Assembly (NCBI GenBank): GCA_045611685.1
Contig: JAZKXO010000106.1
Span: forward strand, 62,001-126,000
Reading direction: 5' to 3'
DNA length: 64,000 bases
From: SIG701 sp045611685
GTDB taxonomy: Bacteria > Bacillota > Clostridia > Oscillospirales > CAG-272
Shown here: positions 1-8,670 of the stretch, piece by piece
Numbering within the stretch: the stretch's first letter is position 1
Layout of the letters: each line of letters begins with the position of its first letter
The notes under the pieces: model-generated
The model's database searches: none
Seen by the model: the letters and a program-made list of their open reading frames with translations, nothing else
Told to the model about the DNA's origin: nothing
Translations under genes and position numbers: made by a program

Positions 1-1
1 C

Positions 2-940
2 GTTGCGATTATAGGCGGTGGACCTGCTGGTCTCACTGCGGCGATCTATGCTGTCCGCGCGGGGCTTTCTGTTACCGTATATGATGGAAACGGCTTGGGC
101 GGCCAGATGCTTTTGGCGCACGAAATCGAGAATTATGCTGGATTTACAAAAATCAGCGGCATCGAATTGGCTGATGCAATGGCTGCACAGGCACAGGGAT
201 TAGGTGCTTCGTTTACGTATTCTCCCGTTACGGCCGTTGCGCCGACCAAGGGCGGATTTTCCGTATCGACCGATGCGGAGACATATATTCACAGGGCTCT
301 TATACTGGCAACCGGGACAAGCCGACGCAAGCTTTCTATCCCCGGCGAAGATGAATTCATCGGTCGCGGCGTCTCGTACTGTGCCGTTTGTGACGGGCGT
401 TTTTTTTCGGGTAAAGATGTTGTTGTTGTCGGCGGCGGAAACACAGCCGTGGGTGATGCATTGTATCTTTCTAAAATTTGCCATTGTGTAACTTTGGTTC
501 ATCGCCGTGATTCTTTCAGGGCGGATCGCATTCTTATCGAACGTCTTAATGCTTGCGAAAACGTAAAAACAGTTATGAAGGCGAGAGTTGAGAAAATTAT
601 GGGTAGTCTCCGTGTTGAATCCGTGGAGATTATTCGACATGGTGAGATCGCTTTGCCGTCCCCGATGGTTCTTCCTACGGACGGTGTATTCGTTGCGGTT
701 GGCAGCGTGCCGGTGCTTCCATCATTGGAGGCATTTGACAATCTCGCGAGGGATCCCGGTGGATATCTCGTGACAGACGATAGATGTCGCACCAGCGTCC
801 CGGGCTTGTACGCGGCAGGGGACGTCCGTGCCAAAGCACTTCGTCAGATCGCTACCGCATCCGCGGACGGTGCGATTGCGGCCGTAGAAGTAGCGGAATA
901 TCTTTCGTCATTGACAACCGAGGATGGCGTTTCTGTATAA
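2..940 (+). CDS. trxB: Thioredoxin reductase (NADPH), 5' end cut by window
   Basis: FAD- and NADPH-dependent reductase that would keep thioredoxin reduced in the cytosol. About 312 codons are visible against a usual 305-320, so only the first few residues are missing. The reading opens with the FAD dinucleotide motif GGGPAG, then GLGGQM. It has the redox-active pair in CAVCDG (family norm CATCDG), a second nucleotide motif GGGNTAVGDA for NADPH, and the C-terminal FAD-binding block GLYAAGDVR. The next gene follows after 24 bp, so the two may be co-transcribed. The family call is firm. Whether the natural partner is thioredoxin or another small redoxin cannot be told, because the upstream gene lies outside the window. 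Confidence 0.93.
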   Translation, partial: VAIIGGGPAGLTAAIYAVRAGLSVTVYDGNGLGGQMLLAHEIENYAGFTKISGIELADAMAAQAQGLGASFTYSPVTAVAPTKGGFSVSTDAETYIHRALILATGTSRRKLSIPGEDEFIGRGVSYCAVCDGRFFSGKDVVVVGGGNTAVGDALYLSKICHCVTLVHRRDSFRADRILIERLNACENVKTVMKARVEKIMGSLRVESVEIIRHGEIALPSPMVLPTDGVFVAVGSVPVLPSLEAFDNLARDPGGYLVTDDRCRTSVPGLYAAGDVRAKALRQIATASADGAIAAVEVAEYLSSLTTEDGVSV

Positions 941-964
941 ACAAGTTTTGGAGTATCAAAAATA

Positions 965-2347
965 ATGGATAACAGACCGGCGAAAATAATTATCTCTCTT
1001 TTGTGCATCGTGCTCCTTCTGTTGGGCACGCTCTCATACTGGCTTTACGCTTTATATGAGAGTCCCGAAGAATTAGCTCTTAAGGCAAGGGTTTCTCAAT
1101 TAACGGAAGATTTGGAGTGTGCAAACGAAGCGATTCTGGGGCTGAGTTCCGATATGCGTCTTACGCAGGAGCAGAATGAAGCTGAGATTGCGTTGCTTGA
1201 ACAGAAAGTAAGCATTTTGATTGAGAACGGTGTCGCGTCTGATGCGTATACAGCGATCCTTCTTGATGAAATTCAAAAGCTTAAAACGGAAGCGCAAGCC
1301 GATTCTAACCGAATCAAAGAACTCGACACGCTTCTTAGCACTTTTGAAAGGTTCGCCGCTGACAACTTCGGATACGATTCTGAAAAGATCAGCGATCTTT
1401 TACTTCTTATGACAGAGCCAAATCGTCCCATGCGTACGGTTTATACTGAACATCTTAATGAAGAAACGGGCGAGATCATCGATGTTACTTCAGACGAGAA
1501 GATAGGGAAGGTGGCATTTTACTATAAAGATCTCATAACGGGACACACGATTGGCTATAATGATAACGAGATTATGTATGCTGCCAGTTTGATCAAAGTC
1601 TCATATATATATTCAATCTTCTATTCCGTTGTAGGCTTTGAAAATAATAAACTCTATTTTGACAGCGAGGGGAATCCCTTGTACGGCGAAGACGGAACTC
1701 CGCTGTTTGAGGGCAAGCATCCAAACCTTGATGAGGAGGGGCGTATCATATATCTTCCCGGCGAGGAGAAGTACGACCTTTCACGCGTCTGGACCTTTGA
1801 GAAAGAAGGAATGATGGTGGAGGGGTCCGGTATTCTGAGGGATGCGGAGGATGGTTTAGAGCTTACGTATCTCGAGCTTATCGAGTATGCGCTTCTGTAT
1901 AGCGATAATATAGCTTTCGCGCAGCTTCGAAAGACCTTCGGCTTTGAGGATTATTACAGAATTGCCTCAATTATGGGGATACAAGGGTACAAAAAGGGAT
2001 ATATGCAGTTGACAGCAGAAGATTGCGGCAAATTTCTTTTTGAGATATACTCATTTATGGAAGACAACGAACAGTATGGAGCTGTTATGAAAGAAGCGAT
2101 GCTCCACTCAAATCATCCTGTCATGATAACGCCCGCTGTCTCCCCCACTCCCGTAGCACATAAATATGGATGGGATGTTGATGCATATCACGATGTGGCT
2201 ATTGTCTACGATGAACATCCGTATATCCTGGTAATTATGACCGATTACGATGGCGGCGGCAACAAAATCAATTCCTACATACACAAAATCACGCGCCTTA
2301 TAAACGAGATTCATAAAACGTATTACGAAAACAAAGAACCTGCATAA
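965..2347 (+). CDS. Membrane-anchored class A beta-lactamase-like serine hydrolase
   Basis: 460 aa. Residues 8-30 form an N-terminal membrane anchor and residues 35-130 are acidic and heptad-like, probably a coiled-coil stalk. The C-terminal half is a penicillin-recognising serine hydrolase domain outside the cell. The three active-site motifs are in order: SLIK (Ser208, Lys211), SDN (313-315) and KYG (400-402). About 70 acidic residues separate SLIK from SDN, longer than in true class A beta-lactamases, and I see no clear omega-loop ExxxN. A peptidoglycan-directed D,D-peptidase or inactive-looking relative is therefore as likely as a lactamase. The start follows trxB by 24 bp with a weak GGAG, and a terminator follows the stop. 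Fold confident; substrate unknown. Confidence 0.8.
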   Translation: MDNRPAKIIISLLCIVLLLLGTLSYWLYALYESPEELALKARVSQLTEDLECANEAILGLSSDMRLTQEQNEAEIALLEQKVSILIENGVASDAYTAILLDEIQKLKTEAQADSNRIKELDTLLSTFERFAADNFGYDSEKISDLLLLMTEPNRPMRTVYTEHLNEETGEIIDVTSDEKIGKVAFYYKDLITGHTIGYNDNEIMYAASLIKVSYIYSIFYSVVGFENNKLYFDSEGNPLYGEDGTPLFEGKHPNLDEEGRIIYLPGEEKYDLSRVWTFEKEGMMVEGSGILRDAEDGLELTYLELIEYALLYSDNIAFAQLRKTFGFEDYYRIASIMGIQGYKKGYMQLTAEDCGKFLFEIYSFMEDNEQYGAVMKEAMLHSNHPVMITPAVSPTPVAHKYGWDVDAYHDVAIVYDEHPYILVIMTDYDGGGNKINSYIHKITRLINEIHKTYYENKEPA

Positions 2348-2352
2348 TAGTG

Positions 2353-2388
2353 ATCGCCAAATGGCAGATGTCGTTTGGCGATTTTTTC
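2353..2388 (+). terminator. Intrinsic terminator after the serine hydrolase gene
   Basis: Nine-bp arms ATCGCCAAA (2353-2361) and TTTGGCGAT (2374-2382) with a 12-nt loop are followed directly by a T-rich tract. It ends the trxB-hydrolase transcript. Confidence 0.85.
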
Positions 2389-2467
2389 TTCTTTTGGTAG
2401 TATTGTGCATATTGTTTAATATTATTTGAATAATTGTTTCAATATTGTTTCATGTGCACAAAAGTTA

Positions 2468-2496
2468 TTGCCCCGTTAAACTCGTTGTGGTATCAT
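2468..2496 (+). promoter_or_regulatory. Sigma-A-type promoter of the SLH surface-protein gene
   Basis: TTGCCC (2468-2473), 17-bp spacer, TATCAT (2491-2496). The expected start point near 2503 lies at the base of a hairpin. The AT-rich stretch just upstream (about 2408-2455) repeats ATTGTTT three times and may act as an UP-like element. Confidence 0.6.
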
Positions 2497-2503
2497 ATCG
2501 TTG

Positions 2504-2525
2504 CGAGAGAGAAATGCATCTCTCG
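2504..2525 (+). promoter_or_regulatory. 5'-terminal mRNA hairpin in the SLH gene leader
   Basis: CGAGAGA (2504-2510) pairs with TCTCTCG (2519-2525) around an 8-nt loop. If transcription starts near 2503, the mRNA begins with this stem, an arrangement known to protect abundant Gram-positive messages from 5'-end decay. Inference from position only. Confidence 0.45.
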
Positions 2526-2555
2526 GATATGAAAACCACAGGAGGAACTCATTTT

Positions 2556-5078
2556 ATGAGAAAAGCAAGAAACGTAAGTTTCAAACGCATTCTTTCCGCG
2601 GCTTTAGCATCTATGATCATTTCTACTGGTATTCCGGCAGTCTTTGCCCGTGAATACGTCGACGTTACCGTGGAAAATCCAGCTCGGGATGAAATTGACA
2701 TTCTTTCCGACATCGGCGTAATCGTCGGTACGTCGGAAAACGAATTTTCTCCCAACGAAAACGTTACCCGCGAACAGATGGCACTTCTTCTGTTCCGCCT
2801 CATGCTGAATAAGCAAAATGGTGGCAGGGTAAACACCTCGCCCTTTACGGATCTGTATGATGACACCTACCATGGTGCGATCTCTTGGGCGAATGCTTCC
2901 GGATACATACTCGGTACCTCCGGATCCACCTTTGAGCCTCTTTCCGGCATTACCATGCAGGATGCCATGACGATTCTTGTTCGTGCGCTCGGTCAGTCCA
3001 GTGCCTCTATGAACAGTGGTTATCCTTGGACCTACATTGATGCCGGCATCAAACTCGGCCTTGATCGTGGACTTGAGCATATTTCTTACACCGAAACGCT
3101 CACTCGTGCAGAGACTGCTATCATCCTTTATAATGCACTTACTGCTGAGTACCTTGTTCCCAAGAATCTTGCAGGGGGAAACGTGCTTTATGAGGCAACG
3201 ACCATTATTGAACGAGTATTCGGCTACGAAATGGATGAAGCGACAGTTATTGCTACTAACGATTATGCAATCGTCGGCACGACCGTTGTGAAGGACGGCT
3301 ACGTAACTCTTCGCTACTATGATGACAGCAACGCACCGCGCACTATGACAGTCAATTTCAAGGAGCTTGGTCTTAATGGCGAAGCGGATGATTATCTTGG
3401 CCATACCTTTAAGGTGATCTATTCCGTGAATAGCGCTACGAAGCTGATTAATGTTTTGAGCGCGATCGAAGTGAGCGAAAAGGAAACCTTCCTTGAGGCA
3501 GTTGTGAATACGGACAAAGGCTATGCTACGATCGGCGGCACGAACTACACCGTTGTTGAGGAATACTCCGACATTCTCGCTACCAATGCAAATGAGCTGA
3601 TCGTATACGCATACGAGAATGACAAGACTCTCACTCAGATTACCACTCTTAACGCTCTCAACGAACGACTCGGACTTTACACAATCGATCTTTTCTTCTA
3701 TGGCGATTCCGATACCGCTTCCGTTGCAATCCTTAGAAATTTCCAGCTTGGAAAGCTTGAGGTGAATACTGCGGGTAAGATTAACATTGCAGGCAACCTT
3801 ACGGCAGCACAGCTTGTCGGTGGTTATTACAACAAAGCCAACGCTAAAAACGGCGATCATGTTTTGTATTACTTTAATTCCCAGACGAAAGAACTCCACA
3901 TCGTAGAGGTTCTTGATATCGCCTTCGGTACTGTCACCCGCATTACCTCCGAGGTTGCAAAGATCGGCGGTGAAACCTATAAGCTCGGTAATGAAAAAGC
4001 AGGAATTACCGCATCTTCCATCGCATCTGCGCTTGTGATTGGTGCCAATGCACAGGTAGTCGTACGCGGCGGTGAGATTCTCGCTGTTATTGGTGAGACG
4101 ATTCTCACGGATCATTCTGAATACCTGATCGCAATGACGAACTCTCTCCCTGTATTTACAAATGGCGCATTCCGCTACGTTGTAACCGTAAACATTAATG
4201 GTGTAAACAAAAATATCTACACGGCGAATGCCGATATTACCGCAGGCAATGTATATCGCTACACAGTAAACGGCGATATCTACACCCTGATCGCGCCCGA
4301 AATCTCGGGCGGTGAGATTGCAACCGGTATCAATAAGTTTGTACAGAGCGGCTTTGGTACGGATGAAATCGCAGTGATTGTTGATTCTGCCAACAACACC
4401 ACCATCGGAAAGGGCGAGAACACCTTCCACACTTTCTCGGCAGGCGATGCTTCTTTCGCAGCGTCTCAGAACGGTGCTGCTTCCATGAAGTTCGTTACCG
4501 ATAATAATACGGTAATTATCGTTGTAAATGATGGTGTTCTTCAGGTCAAGACGGGTGCATACCAGTCTCAGATCAACGTAAATGACGGCGCGAAGGTTGT
4601 TGCTGTGTTCGGAAACGAGGCCGGCTCTGTCGAGACGCTCCGTTACCTGTATGTCAGCGACGGTAGCCTTGGCAACTATGACTCTGCCGCCCAATCCGTT
4701 CGTCTTCTGGCTCTGAACGGCATCGTATACGAAAACAACGTTACGTACCTTGAGTACACCGTTTTCAACTACATGACCGGTGCTGTTGAAACCCGTCTGA
4801 CTACTGTCGTAGGTCTGACTCTTGACGGAATCTACCTGATTGGCTCTGACGGAACGATCGTGGACGCAGAGGGCAATGTTGCTACCGGCGAGGTAAGCGG
4901 TTACACCGCATCTACCGTAACGATCGGCGATGAAACCTATAAGATTAATGCTCAGACCAAAATCATTACTATTAACGCTGAAAACAAGGTTGTAAACAAG
5001 AAGATTGAAAACGCGTTCGGAAAAACCGTTGAGTTTGTTCTGAACGGTGACACTGTAAGCCTCATCGTTATTCAGTAA
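2556..5078 (+). CDS. S-layer homology (SLH) domain surface protein
   Basis: 840 aa from the ATG at 2556, chosen because it follows AGGAGG and opens a clean signal peptide ending AVFA at about residue 31; an upstream in-frame start would bury that signal. Three SLH units follow (about 37-80, 90-145 and 150-195), with typical ITMQDAM- and LTRAETA-like segments. SLH repeats bind secondary wall polymers, so the protein should sit on the outer cell wall. The remaining 650 residues match no domain I can name. They are beta-rich, Thr/Asn/Val-rich and contain loosely repeated IGGxxY/IGDETY units. Codon use is strongly biased, as in abundant proteins, consistent with a major cell-surface or S-layer-associated protein. 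A strong promoter and terminator flank this single gene. Confidence 0.85.
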   Translation: MRKARNVSFKRILSAALASMIISTGIPAVFAREYVDVTVENPARDEIDILSDIGVIVGTSENEFSPNENVTREQMALLLFRLMLNKQNGGRVNTSPFTDLYDDTYHGAISWANASGYILGTSGSTFEPLSGITMQDAMTILVRALGQSSASMNSGYPWTYIDAGIKLGLDRGLEHISYTETLTRAETAIILYNALTAEYLVPKNLAGGNVLYEATTIIERVFGYEMDEATVIATNDYAIVGTTVVKDGYVTLRYYDDSNAPRTMTVNFKELGLNGEADDYLGHTFKVIYSVNSATKLINVLSAIEVSEKETFLEAVVNTDKGYATIGGTNYTVVEEYSDILATNANELIVYAYENDKTLTQITTLNALNERLGLYTIDLFFYGDSDTASVAILRNFQLGKLEVNTAGKINIAGNLTAAQLVGGYYNKANAKNGDHVLYYFNSQTKELHIVEVLDIAFGTVTRITSEVAKIGGETYKLGNEKAGITASSIASALVIGANAQVVVRGGEILAVIGETILTDHSEYLIAMTNSLPVFTNGAFRYVVTVNINGVNKNIYTANADITAGNVYRYTVNGDIYTLIAPEISGGEIATGINKFVQSGFGTDEIAVIVDSANNTTIGKGENTFHTFSAGDASFAASQNGAASMKFVTDNNTVIIVVNDGVLQVKTGAYQSQINVNDGAKVVAVFGNEAGSVETLRYLYVSDGSLGNYDSAAQSVRLLALNGIVYENNVTYLEYTVFNYMTGAVETRLTTVVGLTLDGIYLIGSDGTIVDAEGNVATGEVSGYTASTVTIGDETYKINAQTKIITINAENKVVNKKIENAFGKTVEFVLNGDTVSLIVIQ

Positions 5079-5085
5079 TTTTCAA

Positions 5086-5120
5086 AAGAAAACTCCCGTG
5101 CATTGCACGGGAGTTTTCTT
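5086..5120 (+). terminator. Strong intrinsic terminator, usable from both strands
   Basis: Seventeen-bp perfect arms (5086-5102 and 5104-5120) with core ACTCCCGTGC/GCACGGGAGT and flanking A and T runs. It separates the SLH gene from the convergent transporter operon and could end both transcripts. Confidence 0.92.
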
Positions 5121-5148
5121 AATTATGTGGTTTTGATGATTTACTGCC

Positions 5149-5547
5149 TTACAGCGTTGTATGGAGAACAGCGAAAAACACGGAGAGGACGAGAAAAGCA
5201 ACACCTGGATAGAGAAGGTTCCAAACCTCAAAGGTACGGTCGCTTTTTGACTTTTGATATTCGTAGAAATCCTTCGGAAGGTTCTCGTCGACCATTCCGC
5301 GTCGAAAAAGACGGAAAAAGTTTCTGGTACTGTAGGCAAGCATATCAAAGGTGCCCCAAAGGGAGATAGCATGCAGTGCTGATATACCAAGGTAGACAGC
5401 AGCAGGAGCAAGTAACGCATCGCTTATGCATTTTACAATGTAAGCCTTGTCCGTAGATTCGAACACATCGTTATAAAATAGAATAATGAGACTTATGGCA
5501 ATGCCGCCACATATCGTGGCGGCATACTTTAAAAACTTATCGTTCAT
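5149..5547 (-). CDS. Small membrane protein, DUF3899-like
   Basis: 132 aa with about four hydrophobic segments (roughly residues 8-28, 42-65, a central amphipathic stretch, and 108-130). The middle has FDMLAYSTRNFFRLFRRG followed by DFYEYQKSKSDR, resembling DUF3899 membrane proteins. Its ATG is four bases after the stop of the oppF-type gene and has no good ribosome site of its own, so translation is probably coupled to the transporter operon. Longer upstream starts would run into oppF and are rejected. Function unknown; a link to the transporter is suggested only by position. Confidence 0.6.
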   Translation of the reverse strand: MNDKFLKYAATICGGIAISLIILFYNDVFESTDKAYIVKCISDALLAPAAVYLGISALHAISLWGTFDMLAYSTRNFFRLFRRGMVDENLPKDFYEYQKSKSDRTFEVWNLLYPGVAFLVLSVFFAVLHTTL

Positions 5548-5551
5548 GGTT

Positions 5552-6610
5552 TCAGAGGGATCCGTTGGATTCTTTAAGATAGCGCTCTGCTTCCTCTGTG
5601 TTGCAGAGGACAAAGTGGTCCGGATATAACTCTCTGAGTGTCGGTTGCTCCTTCGAATAGTCGTGCGCAAGGGAAGGAATGTAGACCGATCTCTTGCGCT
5701 GTTTCTCATAGTTCGGATCCGGCAGGGGAATCGCAGAAAGAAGCGCCTTGGTGTACGGATGTGTCGGATGCGCAAAAAGTTCTTCCGAGGAAGCAAGTTC
5801 TACGATCTTGCCGTAGTACATAACAGCGATACGGTCGGAGAAATACTTAACGACGGACAAATCGTGCGCAATAAAGAGAATGGTAAGCCCCATCTCACGG
5901 CGGAGCTCATTCATAAGGTTAATGACCTGCGCCTGAATGGAAACATCAAGAGCGCTGATCGGCTCGTCGGCAATGATAAGTTCCGGATGGAGAACGATAG
6001 CGCGTGCGATACCGATTCTTTGACGCTGACCGCCCGAGAACTCGTGCGGATAGCGTTCTGCGTGCTCGCTGACGAGACCAACCATTTCAAGAACTTCGGC
6101 TACAGCCTTGTCAATGACTTCTTTTCGTTTTTCACCTTTGATAATTAGTCCCTCTGCGATGATCTCGCGCACAGTCATACGAGGGTTGAGAGAGGCAATT
6201 GGATCCTGGAAAATCATCTGGATCTTCGTCATGAGGTTATCTTTGCCGTTTACGTTTGCTTTGACCTCGGCTACGGATTCCTTCATGTATTTTTCCAGTT
6301 CAGCGGCTTCGACGGTTTTTCCTTCTTTACGAAGGGCAGAGATCTTTGCTTTCATGTCTGCCGCGCCGATACCAATCTTTTTGCCCTCAAATTCGATCTC
6401 ACCGCCGGTGATGTCGTAAAGACGGATAATCGAACGGCCCGTGGTTGTTTTACCGCATCCGGATTCACCAACGAGGCCGAAGACCTCACCGCGCCGGATA
6501 TCAAACGAAATGTCATCGACAGCCTTTACGGTGCCGCGACCCATTTTGAAATGCTGTTTGAGGTGCTTAACGCTCAAAAGCACATCATTTGCGTTGTTCA
6601 TTTCGCTCAT
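5552..6610 (-). CDS. oppF: Oligopeptide ABC transporter ATP-binding subunit, OppF/DppF type
   Basis: 352 aa cytoplasmic ATPase, one of the two nucleotide-binding subunits energising peptide import. Walker A is GESGCGKT (48-55), Q-loop Gln135, signature FSGGQRQR (191-198), Walker B LIIADEP (211-217) and H-loop FIAHD. The C-terminal oligopeptide-transporter region (HPYTKALL onward) is present. Between Walker A and the Q-loop (about 80-123) lies a Lys/Glu-rich helical insert of roughly 30-40 residues absent from the usual family. It overlaps the oppD-type gene by ATGA, showing tight coupling. Opp, Dpp or App substrate class cannot be separated from sequence alone. Confidence 0.9.
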   Translation of the reverse strand: MSEMNNANDVLLSVKHLKQHFKMGRGTVKAVDDISFDIRRGEVFGLVGESGCGKTTTGRSIIRLYDITGGEIEFEGKKIGIGAADMKAKISALRKEGKTVEAAELEKYMKESVAEVKANVNGKDNLMTKIQMIFQDPIASLNPRMTVREIIAEGLIIKGEKRKEVIDKAVAEVLEMVGLVSEHAERYPHEFSGGQRQRIGIARAIVLHPELIIADEPISALDVSIQAQVINLMNELRREMGLTILFIAHDLSVVKYFSDRIAVMYYGKIVELASSEELFAHPTHPYTKALLSAIPLPDPNYEKQRKRSVYIPSLAHDYSKEQPTLRELYPDHFVLCNTEEAERYLKESNGSL

Positions 6611-8670
6611 GATTCAGCACCTCCGTATTTCTTCATGCGTTTAATTCGATCGGTAACGATTTTCGGGGGATCCACGTGCGGCGCATCCGGATGGAGAAGC
6701 CACGTGGCCGCGTAGTGAGTGGGGGAGACCTCGAACATGGGCGGCTGCTGTTCAAAGTCGATCTGAAGCGCGTATTTATTTCTGGCCGCGAACGCATCTC
6801 CCTTGGGCGGGAGAATCATGTTCGGCGGTGTGCCGGGAATGGCTTCGAGTTTTTCTTTTGTATCCAGATCGGGCATGGAGGCAAGAAGCGCCCACGTGTA
6901 CGGATGACGGGGATCGTAGAAAACGTCGTTGACAGTGCCGTATTCAACGATCTTGCCGGCGTACATAACAGCAATCTTATCCGCCATGTTTGCAACAACA
7001 CCCAAGTCGTGCGTGATAAAGATGACAGTCAGCTGACGTTCCTTCTTCAGACCGTTGATAAGATCAAGAATCTGTGCCTGAATGGTAACGTCCAACGCGG
7101 TTGTCGGCTCATCGCAGATAAGGATATCGGGATTTGCGGCAAGAGCGATGGCGATTACGATACGCTGACGCATACCGCCGGAGAACTGGAAGGGATACTG
7201 ATAATATCTCTTGTGCGGCTCGGGAATACCAACTTCCTGCATCAACTTGATGGAGCGCGCCTTTGCCATCTGCTTTGTGATACGATATACCTTAGCAGAG
7301 GCGCGGTTTTCAAGATAATTTAAGAGGGAAGCGGCGGCCGCTGCTGCATTAAATTCCGTCGGTGCATTTTCGTACGTCTCGATCATACGAGTAATCATAT
7401 CAAGAATGTTTCGGCGGGGAAGTTCGACATCCGTTTCCGGATTCGCACGCGCAGATATAATTGCTTTTTCGTAAATCTCCACAGCATTCTCAAGAGAGGA
7501 AGCGAAGGTGTAGGAAACGCCTTCTTTTACGATGGCAAGTTTATCAATGCCGGCGCTAACGGCAACACCTAATTCTTTTGCGAGAACCTTCAGTTTCGCA
7601 AGATCGATTTCACCGTTTGAAAGCATAGCGTGTGCAGAGCGAAGCGCATGAAGTGCGGTTACTCTGGCGGTGGCTGCTTCAGCGGAGGAGAAGGAGACGC
7701 CCTTTTCCATATCAGCAAGAAAATCGTTTGTGAATGCGGATGTCATTTGCTCATTGAGGAGACGATTTTTCTCGGAAACATGGACGGGCAGATTAGCTTC
7801 GATACCGCCGTTCATGAGATAGTAGCCGAGGGCGAAGAAGTCTGTTTTTTCTGCATCCAGAATTTCAGTGAGATACGTTTGCAGATTTTTGAGAGCGGAT
7901 TCCATGGCCGTTTTGTCGCCATTCAGGTATCCGTCCTTAGCAGTTTTCGTGTCGGAAAGAACAGCGTCAAAGCGATCTGCATCTACCGTGAGATATTGGT
8001 TTTTTGCCTTCTGAACAGCGTTCAGCGTGTAGTTGATCTTTTTTACAACGTCCTTCGGCTGACCGGCGATAAGCTCGATGAGAAGCCCCTCGATATCAGA
8101 AAGCGCACCGGTTGCGTAGGAACGCGCTTCATTGTAGAGACTTTCTTTTTTTGTGCCGATATCCGAGTACTTCTTAAAATCGTTGACTTTTTTTGCAAAG
8201 GCAGTCGCTGCAGACGTGTTGTTTTCTGCGGTATATGCCTTCGAAGTGTAGTCGAGGAGAAGCTTCAGCTTGGTGTCAAAATCACGGTGCGCTTCTTTTT
8301 GGTTGGCACTGCCGTTCAAAAGCATAGCCTCATCCAACTGTTTACCGATTTTTACGATCGGGTTAAGGCTGGAAAGCGGGTCCTGGAATATCATCGAAAT
8401 GCGGTTGCCGCGGAGCTTATGGAAATCTTCCTCTTCGATCTTCATAAGATCCATGCCGTCGTAGAAGATCTCACCGCCTTCGACGATCGAGTTGCCCGCA
8501 AGGATTCCCATAATCGCGCGGGCGGTAACACTTTTGCCGGAACCGGACTCGCCGACGATTGCGATGGTCTCGCCTTTGTTTACATCAAACGTAATGTCAC
8601 GGACTGCCTTAACAGTACCGTTGTTTGTTTTGAAGGAGATGCGAAGGTTACGTACACTCAATACTGACAT
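6607..8670 (-). CDS. oppD: Oligopeptide ABC transporter ATP-binding subunit, OppD/DppD type, with giant insertion
   Basis: 687 aa, about twice the usual 320-350. Walker A GESGSGKS (40-47), Q-loop Gln96, signature FSGGMRQR (496-503), Walker B DILICDEP (515-522), D-loop ALD and H-loop His554 are all intact. The C-terminal family region (HPYTWALL, then IPGTPPNM) is also intact. Normally about 60 residues separate the Q-loop from the signature; here there are about 400. The extra 340 residues (about 121-465) are mostly alpha-helical, Ala/Lys/Glu-rich and without a nameable domain. They interrupt the helical subdomain, the part that contacts the permease. Reading frame and codon style continue through the insert, so a frameshift or assembly error is unlikely. 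Confidence 0.9.
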   Translation of the reverse strand: MSVLSVRNLRISFKTNNGTVKAVRDITFDVNKGETIAIVGESGSGKSVTARAIMGILAGNSIVEGGEIFYDGMDLMKIEEEDFHKLRGNRISMIFQDPLSSLNPIVKIGKQLDEAMLLNGSANQKEAHRDFDTKLKLLLDYTSKAYTAENNTSAATAFAKKVNDFKKYSDIGTKKESLYNEARSYATGALSDIEGLLIELIAGQPKDVVKKINYTLNAVQKAKNQYLTVDADRFDAVLSDTKTAKDGYLNGDKTAMESALKNLQTYLTEILDAEKTDFFALGYYLMNGGIEANLPVHVSEKNRLLNEQMTSAFTNDFLADMEKGVSFSSAEAATARVTALHALRSAHAMLSNGEIDLAKLKVLAKELGVAVSAGIDKLAIVKEGVSYTFASSLENAVEIYEKAIISARANPETDVELPRRNILDMITRMIETYENAPTEFNAAAAAASLLNYLENRASAKVYRITKQMAKARSIKLMQEVGIPEPHKRYYQYPFQFSGGMRQRIVIAIALAANPDILICDEPTTALDVTIQAQILDLINGLKKERQLTVIFITHDLGVVANMADKIAVMYAGKIVEYGTVNDVFYDPRHPYTWALLASMPDLDTKEKLEAIPGTPPNMILPPKGDAFAARNKYALQIDFEQQPPMFEVSPTHYAATWLLHPDAPHVDPPKIVTDRIKRMKKYGGAES

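Noticed and set aside
965..2347. Call as an antibiotic-resistance class A beta-lactamase
   Set aside because: The spacing of motifs is unusual, the omega-loop Glu is not visible and the domain is on a membrane stalk. The sequence supports only a serine hydrolase of that fold.
2604..4694. 696-codon open frame on the minus strand opposite the SLH gene
   Set aside because: It is fully nested in a gene with signal peptide, SLH repeats and a strong ribosome site. The open antisense frame follows from strong codon bias; its product has no recognisable features and no ribosome site.
7630..8667. 345-codon plus-strand frame opposite the oppD insertion, considered as an alternative explanation of the insert
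   Set aside because: The minus-strand frame is continuous with ATPase motifs on both sides. The plus-strand product has no motif and no ribosome site.
6607..8670. Possible fusion of two genes or an inserted mobile element within oppD
   Set aside because: There are no internal stops, no terminal repeats, no transposase or intein splicing motifs, and codon use does not change at the insert edges.
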